64,000 nt of DNA from positions 1,065,001 to 1,129,000 of the forward strand of contig NC_057866.1 of the NCBI RefSeq assembly GCF_019393635.1. The letters are read 5' to 3'. Position numbers and translations under genes: made by a program. Positions 31,318 through 43,300 of this stretch are shown piece after piece. Position 1 is the stretch's first letter. Every line of letters begins with the position of its first letter. This stretch comes from Dromiciops gliroides. Its lineage: Eukaryota; Chordata; Mammalia; Microbiotheria; Microbiotheriidae. The notes beneath the pieces are model-generated. The model ran no database searches, was not told the origin of the DNA, and was given only the letters and a program-made list of their open reading frames with translations.

Positions 31318-34300
31318 ATATGTTTATAGATCAAATAAGTCAATACTTAGAGAAATTAACTCAGACTATTTACTGCAAGGTCAAATATTGACCCTGATGC
31401 TGAATAATGAGAACGTGGGACTCACTGAGAAAGACTCTGATGTTGGGAATGATTGACAGCAAAAGGAGGAGGAGAACTGAAATCAATAGGCAGTGTCATG
31501 GAAACAGTGAGCATGGGCTTGCATAGACTTGGAGAGCTGGTGGAGGGCACAAAGGCCTGGTGTGCTGTGGTCCGTGGGGTCACAGAGTCGGATGAGCCTG
31601 AGCAGCAGTGACAGTTATGTGTATGTGTATTTGCACATACGTGTGGGCACATGTATACACACTATTCACACACGTATACACCCCCCCTTCCACCACGTAT
31701 GCCCACACACCTCTGACCCCATCTTTCTTAGCTATGGCCTTGCTTGCTCCCTCATCTCTTCTTCCCTGCCTCTTGACATCTTTATCTGTATGTCCTTTGT
31801 GCCAAGGCTAATTCCTCCACTTAGGTCTTCAATCCCAGCTCTTTCATCTTCAGTCTCTTCCTCACCTCTTCCAGACGTGCCCAGGTATCTCTGATCTCAT
31901 AAAGCTCTGCCTTTGACCTTAGTGTTGGTCAGGGACTGTAGCAGCTGGAATTAGGAAATGCAGTTTATAAGCAGCCACTTAAAAGAAATACTACAGCCCC
32001 CACTTAGGTCTAAAATGAAAAGTCTGTGCTTCATTCACGGAGAGGTTTTTTGGGGGGGGGGTCTCTGGGTTCTTCCAGGCATTGCTCTTACCCAACTCCC
32101 TTAGAGGCCTGTTGCTTGAAGGTTGGCTTCTGATAGCTATTGGTCCTGGATCTCCCTCCCCCTCTATAATAGCAATGATCAAAGGACAGAAGAGGGAGTT
32201 GGAAGGGGCTGAGAAGCTAATGCTGGAGGCAGATCTGCAAGCCCCCACTGTGCGCCCTCTTCCTGAAGATGGGGTCTTTGTTGAGTGACCAGACATAACC
32301 CCATGTTGGAGGAATGGAACCTCATCTAGGTGGGCAGAGATGCCAGAGGGGAGGGGGAGGCCAGCTCTTCAGGCATCTCTTGACTCTTTACAAGACTCTG
32401 AACAGACAGATCACTGCAAAACTATTGGAGCTGAGAGGGTAAAGAAGGAGGCAGACCCTTGAAGGTAGGGAATCTGCCCCTTCCTAGTCTGTGGCTTTAT
32501 TGCCAAGGTGGCTCAGTGGCAATGCCAATAAAAAGGGTTGGGGCCAAGCCAGGAGCCTGAGGCTATTAATACCCTTGGCAGCTTCATGCTCTGGTGGGGA
32601 GACTTTCTTTTTTTCAAAAATGTTTTTCCAGTCCACAAAAATCTGCCTTTTCTCCCTCCCTCCTGCCCCTCCCGGCTGAGTAAGAAAGAAGAACAAAGCC
32701 CCCGTTACAAACACAGTCAAGCAAAACAAATGCCTACATCGGTCCCCCCAGAATGTCTCATTCACAGGAGATGATGGGTAGCATGTTTTCTCGGTCCTCC
32801 AGTATCGTGGTTGGACATTATACTGATCAGAGTTCTCAAATCTTTTACCCAAGCGTTGTCTTTGTATAAATGGTTCTCCTGGTTCAGTTCATTTTACTCC
32901 ACACCTGTTCACTGTAAAGTTGCTCTCTAGCTAGACTGTCTAAAAATCTACCGAGTGGTCACCAATAAATGAAGCTTTAGCAAGAGTTTAGACTTTTAAG
33001 CATTTATTAAAGAGCATTAGGATCTAATGATCAGAGAGAAAGGTAAGCATCTAACTATTTCTAAGAGACCCCATCATCCGACCTGCCATGGTGAGCTCAG
33101 GAATAGAAAAAGGATCCAACGCTTCCTTTCTCCTCCCAGAAGCCTCCTGTCTAAACCGGAAACATCAAACGTCCCTTCCTGACACTAAGGAACTGACCTT
33201 CCAAGCCACGTGGCTTGCCCTCAGACACCTTCTCCTCATGGCAGAACTTTCCTACAGTATCTCTCTAGCAGGGGGCGTCGCTTCAATTGTCACAGTCCCC
33301 CCTGTGCTTCAAGTGAAGAAACATGGTTTCCTCACATGAAGCAATAACATTACAGATGCTTATGATTAACCAAGTAAAGGGAATGAAAAGAGAGAAAAAG
33401 AAATTGTGCGATGCAGGTCTTTCCTGGTTTCTCTGAAACCGTCTCCTTCGTTATTCTTTATTCCATCACATTGATATACCACACCTTGTTGAGCCATTCC
33501 CAAATGAGGGACGTCCCCATAGATTCCATTTCTTTGACACCTCAGAAAGAACTGCTGTAAATATCTTTGTATATCCTTAAAGTTTGTTTTCCTCAAGACT
33601 AATTCCTCCGTTCATCTAATTCCTCTTCTTCCCATTCCTTCCTATTTCCCCGTCTAGCGAAATGTATTTTTTAACCCTACTGCTTGTATATTTTCTTTCT
33701 TCCTTTGACCAGTTCAGACAAGAGAAAGGTGTCAGTTGTCCCCTTCCTTTTGTTTTTATAAACTTTTTACTTTTGCAGTCTGAAGCATGAGCCCCTTGTA
33801 TGTATTTATTCCCTTTCCCCTTTCTTTCCATTTTTTCCTTAACATCACCAAGATAGAACAGAAACCCCCCCAGGCCTTGTCTGATTAGACTTTCTCTGTG
33901 AACCTGATGATAATAGAATTCAGAGGGGAATTGTGTCCTCTCCTTAGAATGTAAGGTTTATCCTCATTTAGACTTGTTATTGTGCCTTTGGGTTGACCTT
34001 TTTATGCTTCTCTTCACTCCTGTGTTTGAATCTCTGTAGCTCTGGTCTTTTTATTTTATTTTATTTTATTTTTAAATCATAAAAGTATTTTATTATTTTC
34101 CAGTGACATATAAAGATAATTTTCAACATTTGTTTTCATAAGATTTTTAGTTCCAAATTTTTCTCCCATCCCCTCCCTCCCCCCTCCCAAGCAGAAAGCA
34201 ATCTGATGTAGGTTACATATGTATAATCACATATAACATATTTCTCCATTAGTCCTGTTGTAAGAGAATCAGAACAAAAGGGGAAAAACCTCAAAAAAAA

Positions 34301-37300
34301 AGTAAACAGTATGGTTCAATCTTCATTCAAAATTCATGGTTCTTTTTTCTGGATGTGGAAGACATTTTCCATCCTGAGTCCATCAGGAATGCCTGGACAT
34401 CCTGTTTGATTGAAGGGCCTTTCCCCTCCCTGTTGCTTTCTTGACTTTAAGGCCATATCCTTTGCCTTTTAGAATATCACATCCCAAACTCTCCATGCCT
34501 GTTTAGTGCTGGTTGCTATGTCGTGAGTGATCTTGACTGTAGCTTGTTTGTATTTCAATTCTTTCTTTCTGGCTGCTCATGGTGTTTGTTCTTTGCCCTA
34601 GAAGCTCTGGGTTTTGCCTCTGATCTTCCTAGAGTTCTCATTTTGGGGTTTCAGGAGGTGCCTGGTGGATTCTTTCTATTTCCACTTGGGCCCCCTGGTC
34701 CTAAGAGATCTTGGCAATTTTCTTTTAGGCTTTCCTGAAATCTGACGTCCAGGCTCTTTTTTTTTTTTTTTTTTTTGGTCATGGTTTTCAGGGAATCCAG
34801 TGATTCTCCAAATATCTCCCCAGAAACTGTTTTCAAGGTCATTTGCTTTTTGCTGTGAGATGAGGATTTTCTTCTATTTTGTCCGTCTTTGGACTTTTTG
34901 TTTTAATATTTCTTGTTGTTCACTGTCTTTCTGACTCTTCTTCAGTTCTCATTTCTTTTCTGGTTTTTCCTCTAGTGCTCTCTTTCTGTTTGTAAAAACA
35001 TTTTAACTCCGTTTTTCCACTCGTACTTCATTTCTTCCAAGAATTCTCACTGCTTGTACCCAGGCTAGTTTAGGGCCCTTTGGGATGCCTCACTCACTGT
35101 TCTTTTTCTTTTTTCTTAATCGAATCGAATTTTATTTTCCAAAATAAACGTAAAAACAAATTTCGACATCAATTTTTTAAAACTTTGTGTTCCAACTTCT
35201 CTTCCCACCCCCCACCCACAAGAACTCACGCAGTTCAAAATGAGTTATACATGAGTAGTCATGGAAGACATTCCCACGTTAGCTAGACTGTGAGAGAAAA
35301 CAGTCAAAAAACCAAAACTCCAGATTAAGGAATTGTCAGGAAAATTAAGATGTTTCCGTCTGTTTTCAGATACCATCAGTTCTTTCTCTGCAGATGGGCT
35401 GCAATCTTCCTAAGTCCTTCAGGGTTATATTGGATCATTGCCTTGCTGAAAATAACCACGTGCTTCCCAGCAGATCATCCTTATAGTATTGCTGTTATGT
35501 TGTATACAGTACATTTCACTCTGCTTCAGTTCATGTGGGTCTTTCCAGGTTTTTCTGACAGTATCCTGTTCATCTTTTTTTTTTTTTTATTTATTTTTTT
35601 TGCGGGGCAATGGGGGTTAAGTGACTTGCCCAGGGTCACACAGCTAGTAAGTGTCAAGTGTCTGAGGCCGGATTTGAACTCAGGAACTCCTGAATCCAGG
35701 ACTGGTGCTTTATCCACTGTGCCAGCTTTATCCACTGTCCCCAGTATCCTGTTCATCATAACCTGTATATAGTACCTTAAACTTGACAGAGAATTTTCTT
35801 CATAATAGCCCAGCAGAGTAGGTACCATACTTTTTGCCATTATAATGAATCATAACTATTTCCCTGCATCCTATTCCCTTCCCATGATATTTACTCTATT
35901 TTCTATCTTCTTTTATCCTATTCCTCCTCAAAAGTGTTTTACTTCTGACTGTCCCCTCCCCTCCCTCCCTTTTTTCAGCCTTCCCTCCTTATCCTCTTTA
36001 CTTTCCTGTAGGGTTAAATAGATTACTCCTCCCAATTGGGTGCGAATGTTATTCCCTCCTTGTGATTAAGGTCTTTGAGCTAATTCCGTGTTCTAAATTT
36101 TTCTTCCTCCTTCTCTCTTCAACCCTCCCTATGAAATCAAGCAATTCAATATTTCAGACACCGTTCTTACCCCTGGCGCTTCCCCCTAGACACTGGAATG
36201 CTCTGCTCTGCTTCGTGGGTCTGATCAGAGCCCTTCCCCAGTGTTTATAGACTTCTTTTGCCTCACAGCCAAGGGTCCGCTACATCGTCCTCTGCACTGC
36301 TACCCACAGGGGCAAGCCTCTTCAGGTTTAGGTGTTTCATAAATGTGGATTGATTGATTGATTGTGTTTGCCCCAGATCTGTGATCCAGAGCCCGAACCC
36401 CAGCAAAGGCCTATGGGTCCCTTGTTCCGAGTCTGGTGGCTACTCTGGTGCCGGAGTGCCCTTGACCCGCCCCCATCCATCTTTGAGGCCTCTCTGTCTT
36501 CCAGTACTGGCTTGGGCTGGAGAAATGACTCACTGTGACTTTTCCTTGGATTCCCCGTCAGCTTTTGCTTTGCTGCCTTTTCTGGGTTGTTTGGAGGGGC
36601 TGAGGGGCAGGTGGGCCTTCCTGCTTTCTGGTCCTCCACCCTCTTGGCTTTGCCTCCAGCGGAGAATACAGAAAGGGGAGGGGAGGGAAGCTGGGCTGCT
36701 GAGGCTGATGGCCTGGGCCAGCCTGGGAACCTCCAGAGGGGCCCCAGAAGAGGGGGAGAGGAGTGGGATGTCGAGGCTAGCCCAGGCACCAAGTGTTGTT
36801 GAGCCAGTGTCTGGAGGGAGCGGCAGGAAGGCCTGCGTTTGAATGCTGCTGGGTGACAAGTCTCCCGCCTCTCCCCTTCGCACGGAGCCAGCTGCCCCTT
36901 CCTCCTCTGTTAGATGGGGTTAGTGATAGCTTGTGAGCACCGCTGAGGTGAGGGGTGGAGAAGGCTTTGGGAACCTGCTCACCCCATTGCTCACCTAGCT
37001 TGGGAGAGGCTCTGCTGGGCCTTCATCTGGAGTCCTGAGGGCTGGCGCATCTCTCTCAGTCAACAACCCACAGCGCAGACCTTTGTTTTCTCTTGGCGTT
37101 GGGACCTTGCTGGTGGATCGGATGCTCCTCCTTCTTCTGTGACCCACTTCTTACAGCTTCAGCGAGGATGGGGAGAAGAAAAATCTTGCCCTTTGCCCCC
37201 AGGTGTGAGGAGGGAGGACTTTGGACGGAGCCGGCAGAGCGATTCCTTCTGCTCAGCTTCTTCCCAGTGGTGACCTAAGCGATTATGGAGTGGGGGAGAG

Positions 37301-40300
37301 GCATTGGGTAGTAGGAGGGGGCGGGTAGAAGGAGCAACAGGGGCAAGAGAGGGGGGTGGGGAGGGAGGGAGGCCCTGGGCAGGCCTGGCAGGGCAAGGCT
37401 GGACAACTCCAGGTCAGGGCTGGGCCTCAGTCCCAGGTTGGAAAGGCCCCAGATTCAGTAGCCTTGGACCCCCCAGTGCCCATGGACTTGAAGGGCTAGC
37501 CCTTCAGGGGCAGGCAGATGCTTTGACAATGTCTGCCCCATGGGCTGCTGGGATGAACTTCACAAAATGAAGCCTGAGGCAGAGTTTTCTATCTGTCTCT
37601 TGTGGGAATTTGCTGGCTGACCTCCATTTATTGCTGTTGTTTTTTTTAATTAAATTTTATTTTTTCAATGAACCCATATCTGCCTTTTTCTCCCCCACCC
37701 CATTGAAAAAAAAAAGAAAATCATTTATGGGGGCAACTAGGTGGCGCAGTGGATAAAGCACCAGCCATGAATTCAGGAGGACCTGAGTTCAAATTCGGCC
37801 TCAGACACTTGACGCTTACTAGCTGTGTGACCCTGGGCAAGTCACTTAACCCTCATTGCCTCGGAAAAAAAAGAAAAGAAAAGAAAAGAAAAGAAATTCT
37901 AACCAATGTGCAGAGTCCAGCGAACAGCTTCCCCTGAGTCCAGAACCTCAGACCCAGCACCTGCAGCCCTTTCTTGGAGTGCCCTGTGAGAGACCTCTTT
38001 GGCTTGGTGGGCAGAAGGATTTTCTTTTGCTTTCTTTAAGAAAAACAAATGTCCAGGGGGGCAGGGGGGGGGGCATCAGTGAGACAGACACGTTTCTTTT
38101 TTTTTTTTTTTTTTTTTGGTGAGGCAATTGGGGTTAAGTGACTTGCCCAGGGTCACACAGCTAGTTAAGTGTTAAGTGTCTGAGGCTGGATTTGAACTCA
38201 GGTCCTCCTGAATCCAGGGCAAGTGCTCTATCCACTGCGCCACCTAGCTGCCCTGACAGACACGTTTCTTTTTTTTTTTTTTCTTTTTTTTTTAGGCAAC
38301 GGGGGTTAAGTGACTTGCCCACGGTCACACAGCTAGTAAATGTCAAGTGTCTGAGGCCGGATCCGAACCCAGGTACTCCTGAGTCCAGGGCCGGTGCTCT
38401 AACCACTGCGCCATCTAGCTGCCCCGACAGACACGTTTCTAAAAATCCATTCATTCAGTCAATGAACAAAACGGGTTGTTGGCCAATTTCAGGCATTTTC
38501 TTTGCACCCTCACATTAGTGACTTGGAAGAGCAGTTCCCTGGGAGGTGAGATCATCATGTCATAGGCCAGCGGCTGCTCCCCTTCTGGCCTGGGGCCTGT
38601 TAGGTTTTTAGGGGACGCCGGGTTTTGCGGGCTCTGTCTAGTGACTCCCCAGCTTCCGAATGCTTTTGCCAAGCGAGCCACAGGCTTTCTACTTTGTGTG
38701 CAAAATGCCTTCAGAGCCAGGTCTCCTGGAGAAGACTGGCTTTGGTTTGTCTGGCCAGTCCTAGTCGTGTGTGTGGGTGTTGGCAACACTTCTCTCCAGA
38801 GATGGGGACCAGCAGGGACTGTGAGGGTGCCAGGACCCGCCTTCTCTGGAGAACGTGGCCAAACGACGGGGTGGGGAGGGGGGTGATGGTAGCGTGACCA
38901 GTGGGCAACCAACACACGCTCACTGTGGTGACGGGGTAGGGTCTTTAGTTTTGATAAATGGGTCATTCTGCCTGGTGAAAAAAGTACCCAGGGAAAGGGG
39001 GAATGCAAAGGAAGGAAGCATTTATTAGGCACCTACTATGTGCCAGGCACTGTGCAGAGCCCTCAGAACGACCCTGGGAAATGGACGCTGTTTTTTTTTG
39101 TTTTATTTATTTATTTTTTTTTAGTGAGGCAATTGGGGTTAAGTGACTTGCCCAGGGTCACACAGCTAGTAAGTGTTAAGTGTCTGAGGCTGGATTTGAA
39201 CTCAGGTACTCCTGACTCCCGGGCCGGTGCTCTATCCACTGCGCCATCTAGCTGCCCCACGGGCGCTGCTTTTAGCCATTTTACACATGAGACTGAGGCT
39301 GACACAGTATGAATCTGAGGTCGGATTTGAACCCAGCACCTCCTGATCTAGGCCCGGCTCTCCAGCCACTGATTATTTTTTATTTCTAAAGAATTTCCTT
39401 CAAAGGAATTTCCTTAGTTCACTTTACCTTGGTTGAAATGGTGTTTTCCATGCTAGGGAGCAAGGTTTTATTATATGGAGGTTCTAAGGGTTCATGGACT
39501 GGATTTCAGGGTGGATGAAGGGAAAAAATGGCTGAGTTTTCCTGCCCCTTCCTGAAGTTTAGCTTTCTCCCAGTTAGGAATCCAGGCAGCAAGCCTTCTT
39601 CTGAGGAGGGGGCCTGGCCTCCCACCCACCTGACTATCCCTTGACTGTCCATCCATCTGTCCCCCCCCCCCCCCAGAAGATGAAGAGCTCTCCCTGTCGG
39701 AGGGACTTTGCAAGGGGGTGAGAGAAGTGACCTCCTTATCTGAGGCAGCCAAGCAGGGCAGGGGCCTTGCTCTAAGCTAATCTGGGGAGCCGGCTGGCCG
39801 CTTGTTTGTCACATACTGGGTGTGGGTTTACTGGGTAGTTGGTAAGGAGCTGGGAAGCAAGGGGGCCGCGGGCTGGTGTGGGAGAAGTGCTCAGCGGGCT
39901 TGTGGAGGCTGCGGCGGCACTTGGGATTAGGGAGTCTTGGCTACTTTTGGGGTGTCACACACCTACCTGCATGTGGCCACTCCTGGGCGGGTGCAGGAGG
40001 AGAAAGGGGCTGTGGCTGAGGCTTCCTGGGGGTGGCAGGCTCTCCACCTGAGGAAGGGGGGGGGAAGGGGAGATGAGAACCCTGTGTTGGGGCCACAGCA
40101 GACTGTCCCACAGGCCCCTCCTGCTCCCACTGAGTTTTCACCAGCGGGTGGGCCTTGCTCTCATTCAGTCTTTGACCTGCAGAGAAGAACCCGTAGGTCT
40201 TCTGACCTTTACTTCCCAAAACCTTTCCCAGCTCCTGCCTTGCTGTGAGGGAGGGGATGCTGAGCCTGGCCTAACTTTGGGGGGTGGGGGGCCCTCCAGG

Positions 40301-43300
40301 CCTATTATCTCAGGAGGAGCCCCCCTTCCCCCCAGGCTAAATTGGGGCCGCAAATCTTCTGGGGTTAGACAAGGGACACCTAATGGTTCTCACAGTTGTC
40401 CTTGGGCCCTGCTAGGCAGTGGGGTCGGGTGGGGCAGTGCTCAGGCCAGCAGTGACCCCTGCGGGGGAAGGAAGGCCCACAGGATTAAAGTCAGGTCTCT
40501 GTAAACCTGGAATGGAAAGTTCTAGAAAGGGGGTGGGAGGCTTCCAGGGTGTGTGGGGGAGCAGGCCTGGAGAATCCCGAGGGGAGAGAGAGGACGCACT
40601 GGGCTGGGCCTCTTTGTCCCAGGGCCGCCGACCACAGAGCCGGCCTTCCTCCTTCCTCGGCCTGCTCTTTAGCTCCGTGGCAGTCAGGGTCGTGCTGCTT
40701 TTGGCCCTGCTCTAGTGGCTTCTGTGGGGGATCATCTCTTCAGTCTCCTGCTTCTCTCTTCTTCATGGCTTCCCTCCCTGGCCTTGGCTGTCCCAGCAGA
40801 TACTAGTTGGTCACTTGTGTAGCCATTCAACAGATGCGGTTCCCTCTGGCGGGCTCTGTGCCAGGCTCTGTGCCACCTGCTTGGGCTGTAGAGATGACTT
40901 GGAGACCTTGCTGACAAAGTTGGGTTCATCTGTGTCTGGGGTGTGGCCTCCGTGGCTCAGACTCCTTGCCTTCATCCTTATTCTGATCAGAATCCTCATT
41001 TGCTGCTGTGCTGACAGAGACAAAATGACTGCAGAATCATGTCAGTCAGAACATGGAGCTGGCACAGACGACCTGACGGACGCGGCTGCCCCCCCCCCCC
41101 CAATTATGTAACTCTGGGAGCACTTGTTCACTCACTGAGCACCGATTTCTCAGAAGCCCCGGCCTTGTGCCTCAGGACCCACCCTGGGCCCGGACCCCCT
41201 CCTTCCTGGCCTGGCTAGCAGAGCTGCAGGAACACAGCTCCTCTGACCGGCCTCTGCATGTGCCGTGGGAGAGCCCCAGCGGTGAGGTGACCGCTGCCCC
41301 CTCTCTCCCACGGCTTCAGCCGCCAGACCCTCTCCCTCTAACCCAGACCCGAGACCTTGGCCAAAGCCTTTCCAGGCCAGCAGGGAGCCAGCCAGGCGTG
41401 GGCCTTCTTCCTGCAGCCCGTCAGATGGGGTGGAGACACCATCTTTGGCTCCGCCCAGCACTTGTCTGGACCCCGTGAGGAGAAATGTCACATCAAGCAG
41501 CCTCAGCCCAGCAACAGGGCAGAAAGGGAAAGAGCTGAAAGGAGGCTCGTTCTGTGGGCCGCCACGGCAGAGGAGACCCTGAGCTGTCACAGGCCAGGGC
41601 CGGGCCTGTGGCTGACGGCCGTACGGTCTCCCTGAACCTTCTTCTTGCTCTCCTATTCCTCCTTTACCTGCAGAGGGAGCACGGCTCAGAGCAGCCAAGT
41701 GTGTGTGTTCATGTGTGTGCTCGCCTGTGTACACATGCACGCACAGCGTGGGTGGTGATCATCCTCAAAGGCTCAGAGCCCGGCTGCTAAAGGCAATGCT
41801 GTTGTGAGGCTTCTCGGTCTAGCCACACGAACCTCGAGCTCTGGAGGCCAATGGCCTTGGCTGGCCTCGCTTGCCTGTGTGACCTTCCCCAGGCCCTGGG
41901 CTCGCTGCTGCACAGGGCCGATAAGGGAGGCTCTCTTTCTAGTAACGGCGTCTGAGTACGCTCAGGATTATTGAGTGCCCTTGGTTTCCAACACCTACTG
42001 AGAGTCTTAGTCAGCTGAATCAGGAAAAATGAGCAGAGTTTACCGAAATAAATTCATCTAATTATAGTTTTTTGGCTTATTTGTCACAGTTTCACTTTGT
42101 TGGTGGCTGGGGGACTGGCTTGACCCGCTTGTCTTAGAATTCTGGAATTCTGGATCCCTTGAGTTGATGAAGGGCCCCAGAGGTATACTGGGCCCTGCTC
42201 CGCCCTTCCTCCCCCCCCCCCCCATCCAGCATCTCCTGGAAATGGACTAAGTACCAGGCCCTGTGCGAGGTGCCGAGGAGACAGGCTTTCCAGGAGCTCA
42301 CAATCTGTTGTGGCAGAAAATGTGTCCCCATAGTAGGACATGCCGACAAGAATGAAGGCTGTTAGCGAGGGAAGGCTGACCCCCTCCTGAGATAGCTGCT
42401 CCATTCTGGGAGAGCGACAACCATTGATTAAGCACCTACCAGGTGCACCAGGGACTGTGCAGAATGATGGGGCAAAATGTAGCTCCTGCCCTCACGAGCT
42501 TAGATCTGCTGAGCTAGACAGGGTCCCCATAGCTCTGGGTCAACAGGATGATGGAGGGCTAGGAAAGGCTGCTGGCGGAAGTTGGGACATTAGCTGAGAC
42601 TTGAGAGAGACCAGAAGGCAGAGGCGAGGAGGAAGACCGGTCCAGGCATGGGGGACGGCCAACAGAAAGTGCCCCCCAGTCCGTAGATGGAACGTCTTGT
42701 GTGAGGAACAGCCTGGAGGCCAGCGGGAGGGGCGCAGGTCATGATGGGTGCTAGAGGCCAAACGGAGGACTCTGTATTAATTCCTGGAGGCCATAGGGAG
42801 CTCCTGGAGGTTATTAAGTAGGGGGTGACGTGGTCGGAGCTGCCTTTTAAGAAGATCAGTTTGATAGTCAGCTGGAGAATAGCAACAGCTGGGGCAGGCA
42901 GACCCCCCCCCTTCCCCCTCCTCCTACCCCTTTCCCCCCCTTCTCCCCCCTTCCTTCCCCCCTTTCCCCCTCCTCCTCCCCCCCTTCCTCCCCCCTTTCC
43001 CCCTCCTCCTTCCCCCTTCCTCCCCCCTTTCCCCCTCCTCCTCCCCCCTTCCTCCCCCCTTTCCCCCTCCTCCTCCCCGCTTCCTCCCCCTTTTCCCCCT
43101 CCTCCTCCCCCCTTTTCCCCCTCCTCCTCCCCCCTTCCTCCCCCTCCTCCTCCCCCCTTCCTCCCCCTTTTCCCCCTCCTCCTCCCCCCTTTTCCCCCTC
43201 CTCCTCCCCCCTTCCTCCCCCTTTTCCCCCTCCTCCTCCCCCCTCCTCCCCCCTTCCTCTCCCCTTTCCCCCTCCTCCTCCCCACTTTCTCCCCCCTTCC

